64,000 nucleotides of DNA. Source: Bullera alba (taxonomy: Eukaryota; Basidiomycota; Tremellomycetes; Tremellales; Bulleraceae). A program made the position numbers and the translations under genes. The stretch lies in NCBI GenBank assembly GCA_001600095.1, contig BCIX01000001.1:5419198-5483197 (forward strand), written 5' to 3'. The number at the start of each line of letters is the position of its first letter. Positions within the stretch are counted from its first letter, which is position 1. Positions 36,301 through 47,418 of this stretch are shown piece by piece. Under the pieces are notes generated by a model, which saw nothing but the letters and a program-made list of their open reading frames with translations, did no database searches and was not told the DNA's origin.

Positions 36301-37112
36301 TGGGAGGACTGGGAGAGATCTCGACTGCGAAAGCTCAGACGAGAGGAGAAGAGGAGAAGGCAGATGGAGAAGCTGTATGGCGCTTTACACCCAGTGAATC
36401 AATCGGATGAAGGGTTCTTGCAGCCTGGGTCCAGGGGTAACGGATGGACGCGGAGCGAGTACGACGATTCGAATAGTATCTTCAGTTCTGAAGACGATGT
36501 ATGGGGAGCCGACGTTGGAGGGGTGAGTGATCACGAGACAATCAGTGTTTTCGCGACTGATCCCATTTGCAGTATAATGAACACAATCCGGCATTCCCAC
36601 CACCGCCCATCGCCATTCCAGCGCAGGATCTACACACAGATAGCACGGATACCCTTGGTCAAGACGAGATGGCGGCGATTCTAGATTCTGGTTTCGATGA
36701 TCCTGCCCCTCATCCGCGCCATGGTCATTCACATACAAATGGCCATGCTCCCTCTCCACTACAGAGGGCAGCATTTAGCGCCGGAGGATCGTACGCAAAT
36801 GAATCGCCGCCAATACGGTACGCTCCACCCCACATGAACGGCAGCACGTCGTACGAGGTGGGGCAATATGTGCCAATGGAGTCCGGACTAGATCGTGCCC
36901 CTGGGCTACCCAATAGCGGGGACAGTGTGAGCAGCTCCGTCGAGAGAAGTCAGGGTGGAGGACACGCCAAGAAAAGGAGCGGCGGGGTCAGTCATGACAA
37001 CAACGCCAGATATGGCCCGTTGGGTCCACTGACGGATGACACCACCGGCTGGGGTCAACGCCAAGCTCCACCAGGAGGTAGGAATGGGTACAAGGCTGGC
37101 AAGAAGATGTAA
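33321..37112 (+). CDS. CHS3: class IV chitin synthase (Chs3-like)
   Basis: Plasma-membrane family 2 glycosyltransferase polymerising UDP-GlcNAc into chitin. The start ATG at 33321 gives [16 protein letters not shown]. Two N-terminal TM segments (about 33540-33720) are followed by a cytochrome-b5-like extracellular part ([28 protein letters not shown]). A third TM and a cytosolic catalytic domain come next: [33 protein letters not shown], the DAD of [13 protein letters not shown], the GCFSMYR substrate loop, [11 protein letters not shown] and the QxxRW signature in [10 protein letters not shown]-terminal TM helices and a disordered tail follow. Introns: 33769-33822 (54 nt, in frame and without a stop), about 35021-35067, 35303-35356 and 36522-36572. 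Class IV enzymes make the chitin that is deacetylated to chitosan in Cryptococcus. Whether this is the Chs1- or Chs3-equivalent is unresolved. Confidence 0.94.
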
Positions 37113-37206
37113 AGTTTACGATCTTCAACGTGTATAGTATACCTAGCATTTGATTGGCATGTGATCATGGTCTTCACAGCTCTAATATAGAATGTACATG
37201 GATTGG

Positions 37207-39363
37207 CTAGCTGCCTCTCTGTGTGTTCGCCCTGATGAGACCCAATTCGCCCTGGCAGCCTTGCAGCAGACCTCGCATCTCGAGTCCCACGATACCACCG
37301 CCCGGCCCAAACCCGAGCTCGCAAGCCTGCACCGCTTTCTGTAATACCAACACTGCTTGGGTCAACCGGCTCACGACGGCATTGACAGGAATGACCTCCG
37401 TGCCGTCCCCTGGCTCCAAAGACAGGAGCTTGCCGCACTCGGACAGAATGATCGCCAGAGTCGGGTGTCCGGGAGGATACACCGCTTCTGCGCCCACATG
37501 CGCCAAGGCGAGGGATGATACCGCCAAGTCACGCTGTGCAGCGTCTGTCGAGGAAGAGAGATGTAGAGCTCGAAGCCGAAGTAGCGCCAGCAGAGGATGC
37601 GAGGAGGGCGGGACGAGTTGTATCAGAGCGGGGATCAAGGTCGACAATTGCCGGAGTGCTTGTTGTGGATCTATAAGAATCGTATGAGCTGAAGTGTCGT
37701 GCTCGGGACCGAGGCGAGACTCACCCAAAGAGCCCTTCTCTTCTGATAGGAGCAGGACTTCTCCTTGTGACTGCAGTATGGGCAATTCGCGCAGATCCGC
37801 CAGGAATGTTTCTCCACACATCGTACATGTGCTGGGCCCAATAAGGGACTGAGGCAGTTTGCCCTTCCCCTTACCCTTCTTGCAAGTCGAATGCGTGATA
37901 GCATTGCGTGGATCCACCCAGGATTTATCGCTGACCTTCTGGCAGAGTTTGCAGATGCAAGTGAAGCCGTACCGCTCTTTCAGGTCTTTCTGGCGTTCGA
38001 CCACAGGTAATGAGACGTCAACGTAGCTCGTGAGGATCTGAGCGGTTGTAAGCACGGGAGGAAGCCGTATCGCTCTCACTTCTTCGCCTGCTTCAATGTC
38101 TCTAATTGCGACGAGATCCATTCCACTACCTGCGCCTCTAGGAAACACGACTACCGCATTTGGCTCGCAAGAATGGTTGCACAAAGCCATAGTAGGCGAC
38201 ATGGCCACGCCAATGGGCGACAGTGAGGGAGTGGAGAGAGTGAATGAATTGAGCTGGAACTGAACGCTGAGTCAGTGTGATATGCTTCCCCAAACCTGGC
38301 TTGAGGGGCGAGGGCGTACCGCTGAACAAAGGTTGAGCAGCTCTGCCATACTGCTGAAGCCGTAGTCCTCCATGTTGACTGGCTGCGGTTCTCCAGAGAC
38401 TGCCTCCGCTGCTCCGAGGTAGTACTGAAGCTGCTGTACTTGGCCTGCGAAGGACATGGTGGCTTTCTCAGATGCGGTTCCCACGTCTAGATCATAGCTT
38501 CAGCTTCCTTTACTGTTCGTGCTGAACATGGACTCACGCGACTCCATTTGAGCGACCGCTTCCCACTGACCAGACGTTAGTATGTCAGACATGGGTAATT
38601 GCTTGCACCTCTCTCACCCATATCGGATCTTTAGTTGTTTCCCTCCGAGCCCGTCGTCTAGCCCAAAATAGCCTTCCGAGCGCTCTCAAAGGCTCCCTCA
38701 TCACCCAGCGGGTGTCTTCCGTGATGTTGGCCTGCGGGTATCGCTCCTTGAACATCGTTCTCATCCGCTTATGAGCAGCGCACTCTTCTCTGTGCTTCGG
38801 CCAATCATCCCTCTGACAAGCCTGGAAGGTCATGTATACTATCAGCGAGCTGGTAAATATAAGACTTTGGTATAGCTTACTGGCGAACAGTAGTGCAGTA
38901 CCCGGCAGGCAGTACAGCGCTTCATGGTACATTGTTTCCCTGTAAGGACGAAGACCTCCTGTGGAGATAGATGACATGAGGAGCAGCATGAACTGAGTTG
39001 CTGGACAGATAGCACTGCAACTGTCGGGGGCGTTGTCAGAACCTTGCTCCCTAATGGATTCGTATCAGCTCTTCGGTTCTTCTGAAACCTGAACTCCACA
39101 GCAAGTGGGGTACGCTTTGACTAACCTTTAGAGATCGATTGTCTGGCATACAGTCCTCGCCCTCGCACAGCGTCCCGGCGCAGCACAACTCCGTCAGGCA
39201 GCTCGGATATTGTAGATGGGAGCGACATCGCCTCTCCAGCAGTCCCAGAGTATTCAGCCCCTGATGATGTTGCCAATCGAGGCTTGCTGGGACCTGCTTG
39301 GTTAGAGCTGGATGGCCTGTGTCTCGCTGCCCGCTGATCTTTCAAGTCTTGAAACGACGGCAT
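37207..39363 (-). CDS. SET- and MYND-domain protein (SMYD-like lysine methyltransferase)
   Basis: Putative protein lysine methyltransferase. Start ATG at 39363 (MPSFQDLKDQRAARHRP). The SET domain opens at GVVLRRDAVRGRGLYARQS and is split by a MYND zinc finger: CSSCHLSPQEVF, then CTMKRCTACRVLHYCSPACQ, DWPKHREEC. It resumes with SPTMALCNHSCEPNAVVVF (the NHSCxPN motif) and closes with EAGEEILTSYVDVSLP after a 42-nt in-frame intron (38079-38038) is removed. A post-SET Cys cluster CICKLC follows, and a second CTMC motif lies near 37815. The C-terminus is a helical TPR-like region, as in SMYD proteins (37207-37680). Stop TAG at 37207. Substrate is unknown: fungal homologues (Set5/Set6 group) are chromatin-linked, but localisation cannot be read here. 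Confidence 0.88.
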
Positions 39364-39765
39364 GCTGGCGTGAGCTTAGGCGAGTTGAGCGGAGACTCCT
39401 GTCCAGGGCGTAGAAGTACGAATGCTGGACCAGTGATGTGGCCATTCATCGGCTTGCTAGTTAGACCCTGTTAGACCTGTCGATCAGGAGTGCTGCAGGG
39501 CTGCAGCTGGCTACAGTGCGATCTACGGCTACAAGCTGACCTCCGGAATTTGAGACCGTACCCCACGGGGGACTGGGAGACGAGATAAGATCACGTGAGG
39601 TTGCATAAACACCAGCTGACGCGGAACACCAACAAACTATACGGAGTAAGACTTACGAACACTGACTGACTCGTATATTCTCTGAGCCTCTGAAGTACAG
39701 AGCTACAGCACGTTGACAACATGACGACAACGGATAGCTCGACGACACCATCTGGAGAAACACAT
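39364..39765. other. intergenic region between two minus-strand genes
   Basis: 402 bp. Contains a 10-bp tandem duplication at 39461-39480 (ttagaccctg, ttagacctgt) and nested gctgcag copies at 39492-39509. No gene seen. Confidence 0.5.
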
Positions 39766-41737
39766 CTACGACTCCTCGTCGGCACCCACGACGGTTGAGG
39801 AGAACTTGCGCGCCGATACCTTTCGCTCGAAGAGAATATCTGGACGTCAGCGTTGCGCGAAGCATGCAGCACTCACCGAGCTCTCGGAATGTTCGACCCT
39901 TGCACTCGGGCAGCCTGAAGAAGACCCATACAGAGACCAAAAATCCGCTGCCGGCCCAGAAGAATCCCGTGTAGCCTCCCCAGTTCCAGGCGGTCGGATT
40001 GAGTTGGTATGTCAGGAGGACGCCCATGGGAATGCCGAGCTGGAACATCAGCGCGAGTCAATTTCGGGGAACTCACAATGTTGTAGGCGTTTCTAGCGAG
40101 ACCAACGGTCAAGCCTCGAAGTCGAGTGGAAGAGCTGGCATTAGCTCTATCAGGAAGAGGAAACTCACACTTCGCCCACGATGCAGTACGCAAGAGGTCC
40201 CACAGAGAGGTCGAAGACGAAGACCCAGATCAGCATGAGCACTGCCTGAGCCCATTTCGCGCCGGGGACAGTCTTGGCTGGGATGGTGAGGACACCGAGG
40301 ATGATGAGTCTAGAGTCAGCGCGGTCGATTGCTCTTCACCTACAATCCGGTCAAGCCGAAAGTTCCCCAAACCATGATCGTCCTTCGTCCGAAATGATTG
40401 ATGACAAACCACGAGAGGATCGTGCCGACAAAGCCCATGGCAACGGAACCGATGTTGAAGGAGAAAGAGTCGCTCGCGCTGACGCCGGCTTGTTGAAGGA
40501 AGTAGACAAATTGACCAGCAAACCCGAGTCTAGATATCAGCGATCGAACACACCTCCGAGACTCACCCAGCGAGATTCTGCGCAGCCCACGAGACACAAG
40601 CGATCTCTGTCCTTCGAAGATCGGTACCCTTGAAGCAATCCCAGTACGAGGCTCCGGCGGAGACGGATAATTCGTGCTCGTTGGTCCTGACCATCATCGC
40701 TACGGTCGCCGAGGGGTCGACTTTGGAGCCTTTCTTCTGGATTCTCGCTACGGATCGCTCGGCTTCTTCGATTCTGCCAGCTCGAACGAGGAACCATGGT
40801 GACTCTGGAGCAAAGTGGATGAGGACGATGAGGGGAATTGGCCAGACCCATTGAATGGCAAAGGGGATTCGGTAAGCCCACTCGTCGGTACGGTTGGCCA
40901 TGGCTTTGAGGATACCGGCGGCGAGGAATTGGCCAATAATCCAGCACAAGTTGACATAGGTCTGACGTCAGCTGGGCCACGATGTGCGGACTCACTGTCA
41001 AGTAGCCTCGCAGTGCGACTGGGGTGATCTCACTGGCGTAGGAAACGACACTGGCTTGGAAAGTTCCCCTAAAAGTTAGCTGGGCCATAAGGTCTCACTC
41101 ACCAAGCCCATCCACAAAGGTGATAGCCGATAGCGAGCATGATCTGACGTCAGCACAGTCGTCGAAGCCATACTCACAATGTTCTGAGCGAAGAAGACGA
41201 TGAAGATGAAGCAGAACATGGCGACGAGTCCGACTTGGAGGACCTTTCGGTATCCGTACTTTTGCTGGAAGTAGGAAGCGACAAAGATGGATCTGACCAA
41301 GTGAGTACAAGGCGTTCATCGAGCTGACGGTCTACCCACAAGATCGATCCCACACCAGAGCATTGTCCTAGACCCGATTGCCATGCAGGGGTAAGTTGGT
41401 ACCCTTCTTCCTCGTTGACGTATTCGCCAAAGGCCTGCCTAAAAGCAGGAAGACCGACAAAGTTGCCCTATCCTATCAGCGCCGTCCTCTCACTCAAACT
41501 CACCGGAAGCGCAGTGTCATAACCCTCCATGATGATGCAGAGGGAGATGGCAAAGGACCAGAACACGGCGGAGGGGTAGTCCCTGATGGCTTCCTTGAAC
41601 GTCATGGACTGTTCTGCCATCTCGGCAAACATGGCATCCTCTTTGAACGTGTCGTGGCTGTCGTCGACCTTGACGGGGTCGAGGCCCGCTGCTTCGATAT
41701 GCATGGCCTCGGTGATCTTCTCTTCGTTGTGCGACAT
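39766..41737 (-). CDS. MFS sugar transporter, maltose/alpha-glucoside permease type
   Basis: Twelve-TM sugar:H+ symporter of the MFS sugar porter family. Start ATG at 41737 (MSHNEEKITEAMHIEAAG). Family marks include MTFKEAIRDYPSAVFWSFAI, IIMEGYDTALP, WGTFQASVVSYASEITPVAL, the central PESPWFLVRAGR loop (PESPRW-type), NHFGRRTIMVWG, VGLARNAYN and LPECKGRTFREL, all with their closest counterparts in yeast Mal11/Mph permeases. The last intron (donor GTGAGT after EL, acceptor CCAG) adds DILFERKVSARKFSSTVVG and then ADEES to the TAG at 39766. Many short introns. The exact sugar (maltose, trehalose, other alpha-glucosides) cannot be told. Confidence 0.92.
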
Positions 41738-42010
41738 TGTGAGTCACTTGTCGAGGGATTGTAAGTGGTTGAGAGGTGAGCTGGTGAGCTAGCGGGGTGG
41801 TGTTGGGACCCCTCATCTCCATCGCTCTCGAGGTCTTTATAGGCATCCTCCTGCCAGCTTCAGCGATAGCGAGCTCTTGGAGCTCCGTGTCGAAGACATA
41901 TACCCCAGATCCGTAGAGATCCCGAAGATGATCCTTCGCACCATGCTCAGAGTGTCGATAGTACTGTGTCAATGGACATTACGAGTCCCGAATGCCGCGC
42001 ACTCTACCAA

Positions 42011-42040
42011 GCATAGACCTGCATAGACCTGCATAGACCA
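42011..42040. repeat. 10-bp tandem triplication
   Basis: gcatagacct, gcatagacct, gcatagacca in direct succession. Confidence 0.9.
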
Positions 42041-42170
42041 CTGGTGCCTTGCTTGCGGCTCTGGAACCGGCGGTAGTGCTGACCGAAGACCGCCCGAGGA
42101 GAAGAGGTGTACTAGTGAAATTCCCGATCGGTCTTTGGCGTTTGCCACTACTACTTACAACGTCCTTAGG

Positions 42171-42190
42171 TCCTGTGACTTCCTGTGACA
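42171..42190. repeat. 10-bp tandem duplication
   Basis: tcctgtgact followed by tcctgtgaca. Confidence 0.85.
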
Positions 42191-42489
42191 GAAATGTTGG
42201 TGGCTCCGTCATGGGACCGGTCCTATACCCGTCATACCCTCACGTTATCAATTTACAGCATAAATGGGGCGAGTCGCTTTATGCGATGGTATCGGAGAAG
42301 GCGAGAGTCCGGCCGCGGGGCTCGGGGTCAGTCTAACCGGAGGGCATATGGTTCAGGAGGACTGGAAGGACTTCAGAATCCAGATGGAGCTCTGCCCGCC
42401 AGTACCAAGCCGTGCAAGTAACTTCCATGCTTCAAACTAGTCGAAGTTCAAACCTTCTCCAGAGCGATTGCCGACCACCGAACTGAAAG

Positions 42490-42530
42490 TGGAGGACTGT
42501 GGAGGGTTGTGGAGCGGACGTGGAGGGGTG
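42490..42530. repeat. degenerate period-10 array, four units
   Basis: gtggaggact, gtggagggtt, gtggagcgga, then c and gtggagggg: the gtggag core recurs at 10, 10 and 11 bp. Confidence 0.75.
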
Positions 42531-42964
42531 CGGAGCTTTCAGCTTGGAGGCCTCGCCCACGCAGGCCGACTGTCCGCACTGCACCTTGCACTAAACCGCT
42601 GGGTCGCGCCGACGGAGAAGTTGAAGACTCATATGCTAGTCGGCCAGTGAGGTCGAAAATGACAGCGAACTTCCGGGCGCAAGTCGATGGTCTCAGCTGT
42701 TGCTCGTGACGGCACGACCTCTACACCCTCTGCATGAAGCTTGACTCTCTGTCTCCGAAATTGACCCACCAACAAGGTCACGCTGATGCGACGGTGCTAA
42801 ACGGGACAGGCTCTTCGAGTTCCGGTCATCAGACAAAGAGCAGTGGCACATGATTTATTGACACTTGATATGTTTCACGTGGCAAGACTTAGACTGAGAG
42901 AGTACCGTACAACAGCTACTGCCGTGTTATGATTACAAGTTATACTGCGGCGGAGACAGAGGAG

Positions 42965-44412
42965 TCAACTGCTTGAGCCTTTTCGAGGGTTTGAGCGCGT
43001 TCGCCATTGCGCCACCCTTGGTTCGCACCGTTCCCACATGCGATACACTTCCCGTGTGTCGATTCCCTCTTTCCTCGCCAGACCTAGTACGATAAAGCCG
43101 TTCGTCTCGCTCAGCTGTGACCGAGGGAAGACGCGACAAATGAGTTCGATGAAGTCCACGTCACGAAAGAGCGGTAAAGAGGGGAAGTCGGCAGTGTTTC
43201 GAAAGTGCAGCGCGTATTCTTCGCGAATGAATCTCTGCGACACTGCCTTGTGCAGTGGGGCAGCCTCGTACAGCATCGTCAGCCTAAGATGGTCAGCCAA
43301 GTCTGGTCGGCATATCGGGCACGCACCACATTGACGCCCTGCCAGGCTCAGGAAGCAGCCGCAAGCCGCCTGGCATCACCAACGCGATTGAATCGGCTAT
43401 ACCCAGTTGAGCTACCTGTAACGGAGGGGGTGGGACTTGAGGGACCATCTGGTACATCGGTATCATGTACGGTCCAGTTGGCGTGGGGGAATAGGCTTGA
43501 AAGGAGGGACCGGGATTGTAAGGGATACCGACTGCGGACTGTGGGTGGATGAGCTGTGGGCCGTTCGGTAACCAGTATCCCTGATGGCTTTGAGGCGCAC
43601 CAGGTCGATTCGCCTGTGGCGCCGCAATCGAGTATGTCACTACTTGGCTCGTCGACTGTGGGCGCCCGAAATCTAGCATATTGTGCGGTAGTGGTGCTCT
43701 GTCGTGTCCTCCTGAGATGCCAATCCTGTGTATCGCCGTGGAAGAAGGTCCTGGCACTCCCGTTTGGAAGCCAGACGCCGAGATAGGGGTAGCCGGAAGC
43801 TGGGGAACCGTGTATGATATCCGATGTAGTGGGATGACTCGGCTTAGGGCGGTGTATCAAGGCTGTGTGAAGAGCGTGAGGCCGGGTGCCAGTCCCCTCT
43901 GCTTCTGCCTGAGGTCGGGACTGAGGCGGAGCTTGGGCATGGTGGATGGGGACCGGAGCAGTAGTATGACTGCCAGTCGCTGCAGCAGTTGTCGAAGCGT
44001 TTGGCGTGTCGTGCTTGGCTACATTCTGGGAAGCAATGGACGTTTTCATCATATCCCGTACTTGCTGCATTTCCCTTTTCTGGTTTACGCGTCAGATCAG
44101 CTTTCAAATCTACTCTCGGTCTCAGTATGTCGGTCTATCGACCCACCTGACGGACCGACTGATACTTGCATCTTGCCTCGTAGACTGCAGGGTTTTCACA
44201 TTTCAGGCATAAATCCTTGGTGAGCTGAATGGGAAGAAGCAACGAAGAAGGAAGGTTCAGCGAAGTCCAGGGCCATGGATAGAGACACTCGCATCTCTCG
44301 ATCCGCCTTGCCCGCGCTCAAATACGGCAAAAGGCCACAGGCCGCCGCATTCACTACAGCATTGCTGAAACTGATCGTTCTCCCCCCGCTTCCGCTCCTC
44401 AACGATGTCCAT
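42965..44412 (-). CDS. Cys-rich hypothetical protein with putative zinc-binding motifs
   Basis: Unrecognised protein assembled from splice logic. Exon 1 (44412-44326) starts MDIVEERKRGENDQ and ends CCSECGGLWPFA. A GTATTT donor joins it to exon 2 (44224-44147), LTKDLCLKCENPAVYEARC then KYQSVRQ; together they form a CxxC-x12-CxxC pair like a zinc ribbon. Exon 3 starts at 44079 with KREMQQVRDMMKTS. The middle (about 43400-43860) has two overlapping open frames. The second (PQ/Y-rich, for example GYWLPNGPQLIHPQ) fits better into the last exon (43338-42965), which opens RQCGACPICRPDLADHLRLT and continues as an amphipathic helical region to the stop at 42965. The frame switch in the middle is not explained by a good intron, so this is either an unrecognised intron, a frameshift or an assembly error. 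Confidence 0.5.
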
Positions 44413-45233
44413 TGCACGGACGCCAGTTGAAATGTCTTCAACATGAGACGTGCGACGGAGCGAGTTGAGTGGGAGAAGGAGAGTGGGCAGCGTATCCTAG
44501 ATCGGCAGGTATGAGCTCTCAAAGAGTAATGACTGAGTCATCGATAGCCAGCTGTTGCCATCCTGAAGTCTGAACATCTCCGGATCAACGCGTCGGTCGC
44601 AATTCACAAACTGTGCGGTGGGTGGGTGGCTCAGTGGAAGGGCATGGGGGTCAGGCACATAAGAAGGTACTTAGGAACGCCTAGAATTTCGGCGCCAACC
44701 AGACGCAAGCCTTATTGTAGCTTGTTGTTGGCTCAAAACCGCAGGCGCCCTAAAAATTCCATTTATGCGCATGATATGTATGTGGAACCAGGGACCCGAA
44801 TCACTTTCTCGAAGACCGAGGCGCGGAGCCAGCGGAGCCCCAGAATTCCCCGGCTGCAGTTCCTGGTGGTCTCGCAGACATGAATGCACGAAACAAGAGC
44901 GACGCACGGGCGCAGCCTGAACCAAGCTGCTCAATTAAATACTGACCGGGGGCATGGTTGCTGCCTGCTATCCGTCTCGGACGTCAGTCAGGCTGGCCAT
45001 GACATGTGGATGTGACAGGCCATCGAGTCGCACGGGCATGCAAAGAGTCGTGTCCGAAGCAATCTCCCGATCGCCCGGTGTCCAATTCGCCGGTAAATGA
45101 CCGATGTGGAGACGAAGCGTTCCAGACCGTTCCCTATATCAGGACGCTCTGATCAACTGATGGACGACCACTCGACCCACTCGTCGCTCGGCCGCACCAC
45201 ACTGATCTCTCAGCCAGCCTCCACCAGCACAAC
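44413..45233. other. divergent intergenic region
   Basis: About 820 bp between the Cys-rich gene and the Gfo/Idh/MocA gene. No gene seen. The last 100 bp before 45234 are C/A-rich leader sequence. Confidence 0.45.
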
Positions 45234-46494
45234 ATGGCCCCACTCAACGTCGCTCTGATCGGTTATGGCAATTCTGCCAAAGTTTTCCACGTCCCTTTCA
45301 TCCAAAACACACCAGACTTGACCATCTATGCGGTCTTCCAGCGCTCTCCTCCACCACAAGATGGCTCCGGCAAATCCCACTGTACTGTGGATCTTTCAGA
45401 TGCAAAGCACTACACGGACCTAGATGAGATGTTGCGAGATCCCAAAATCGATCTTTGCGTCGTGGTCACCAGGCACGACACCCACGTCCCTTTCGCTATC
45501 AAAGCTCTCCAAGCAGGCAAACATGGTAGGCACTAACACGCCTCGCAGCATTCAAAGCTGATTGGACCTCAGTGGTGGTCGAGAAGCCAATCGCGGTATC
45601 CTCGGCCGAGGCGGACGAGCTAGTCAAGGCGGAAAGAAGCAGCGGAAGAACATGCTTCCCCTTCCAAAGTGAGTCACCGAGTACTGCAGGCCCGAGGTTA
45701 TTGACTGATCATGATAGACCGACGTTACGATTCGGACTACCAGACTGTCCAACAAGTCCTCGCCAAGAAGTCACTCGGGGAGATTCTCGAGTTTGAAGTC
45801 CACTACGACATCGACTTTCCGTCCTGGCTGGCGGGTTTGGGCGACGCCAAGTACAGTCCCGGCGACGGACTGTGCTTTGGGATTGGATGCCACAAGCTCG
45901 ATCAGGTCCTTCATGTGGGTCGAAACACCGAGGACGACTGCTTACATCGTACAGCAATTCGGCAAACCCCATAGCGTGACTGGGTTCCTGAGGTCCCTTC
46001 GATCCGGAGCAGGTGACAGTGACGTAGACGACTCGTACACGATCATCCTGCAATACGACCCACAGGGGCCCCAGAAAAACTTGATCTGCACGGTCAAAAC
46101 CAACGTATACTCCAAGATGGACAACGTGCTCGGCTACTTGATTCGAGGCCGAGATGGCTCTTTCATCAAGATGGGCGACGATCAGCAAGAATACCAAATA
46201 CACGACGGGCTCAAGATCACCGACGCCAAGTTCGGCATTGAACCCGAAGACATGTGGAGCACTCTCACCACTCGCACCCAGGTGGACGCGGACCAAAGGG
46301 AAAAGAAGAAAGACGTATGGGTTGGGAGGATCAAATCCGCCAAAGGCGACTATACAAACTACTACAAGGACGTGGCTAGGGCGGTCCGCGGAGACATCGA
46401 GCCTGTAATCAAGCTTGAAACTTCGAGGGACGGTATCAGGGTCATCGAGGCGGCTAGAGAAAGCTCCGTGACCGGCAAGGCGGTACTATTCTAG
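45234..46494 (+). CDS. Gfo/Idh/MocA-family NAD(P)-dependent oxidoreductase
   Basis: Cytosolic dehydrogenase with an N-terminal Rossmann fold: start MAPLNVALIGYGNSAKVFH, with the GxGxxx nucleotide loop, then LCVVVTRHDTHVPFAIKAL and the family EKP motif (VVVEKPIAVSSAEA, after a short intron). The C-terminal dimerisation/substrate domain includes YDSDYQTVQQVL, FEVHYDIDFPSWL, GLCFGIGCHKLDQVLH and, after a 40-nt intron (45915-45954), QFGKPHSVTGFLRSLR. It ends SSVTGKAVLF. The second-domain His in GCHKLDQ sits where family members have a catalytic His (GxHxxDxxL). Homologues act on sugars, inositols or dihydrodiols; the substrate is not predictable. Note that a small frame jump at the 40-nt intron would look like a frameshift if the intron were missed. 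Confidence 0.9.
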
Positions 46495-46820
46495 CGAATA
46501 TATAGTAGCGAACATGTATAAGAGTGCTTGAAGCAGTGCAACCAGGTGCAGCTCTTCGCTACTCGTTCGTATATAGACTTGTGTCTTGTATACATTTGTA
46601 GCACGTTCGGCTTGTGCAATTCTGCAGAGGAGAAACTGAAACACCGCTCAGTCGGCTATCTCCGAACTCGGCCGTTGAGATTTGAGTGGTGCTTCCGTCG
46701 GCGTCTACTCCGATGGAACACTGATAGTGTCTCTTCTGCTCGCCGGAAGATGGATGCATATGGTTTGCGACCTGCGGCAGGAGCTAGTCGTATGCATGTT
46801 GAATACCCGCTACTTGGAGC

Positions 46821-46840
46821 ACTCACAGAGACTCACAGCC
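46821..46840. repeat. 10-bp tandem duplication
   Basis: actcacagag followed by actcacagcc. Confidence 0.8.
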
Positions 46841-47146
46841 TCTGGAGATCGACTAGCTTACAGCAACCACCGTTGGCAGATGATGGGTCGGCAACGGATG
46901 ATCATAAGCTGGCGAACTCCTTCTAAATTTAGACAAATTGCTCAGGCGAATGAATGTAAACAAGCGACATCGACCTGAAAAAGAAGCGATTGCTGTACAT
47001 CACAACGTCACCTGCACGAGAGTGTTCATGTTCAACGTCGGGCAGGACGGGAGTCGCTGTGCTCCTCCCACCAGCTCCAACCCCTAATGCTCGGGTGGAA
47101 ATCTCCATCGCATCTGCTTCCCTTATAGACTTACACCAGCAGGTAA

Positions 47147-47166
47147 CGTACACCAGCGTACACCAC
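47147..47166. repeat. 10-bp tandem duplication
   Basis: cgtacaccag followed by cgtacaccac. Confidence 0.85.
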
Positions 47167-47418
47167 GCTGAAACTATGCGGAGGCAGTAGACCTGAAGAC
47201 AAGGGTAAAGTCGTCTCAAAGTCAACTGGCAGCGACTTGCCGAAGTACTTAAGTATAGCACACATGTAGTCCAGTGGGCCGACTTGTTTGCTTCTTCCTC
47301 TCACTCACTATCTCGACCTCGCCGTGGCTTGCTGGCTGTCTACTTCATATAATCTTCCACCTCTATCGCCTTCTCCTCTTGTGACTCCACTCCATCACTA
47401 ATCGCCAAGCAAACCATA

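Larger units (their letters stand above)
41738..42964. other. intergenic region upstream of the sugar permease
   Basis: 1.2 kb with no supported gene. It holds a 10-bp triplication at 42011-42040, a 10-bp duplication at 42171-42190 and a four-copy degenerate period-10 array at 42490-42530. Confidence 0.5.
46495..47418. other. intergenic region upstream of chitin deacetylase
   Basis: 924 bp, no supported gene. 10-bp tandem duplications at 46821-46840 (actcacagag, actcacagcc) and 47147-47166 (cgtacaccag, cgtacaccac). A C/T-rich leader precedes 47419. Confidence 0.5.

Noticed and set aside
44612..44690. tRNA A-box-like tggctcagtggaag
   Set aside because: No B-box (ggttcgaatcc) and no acceptor pairing downstream.
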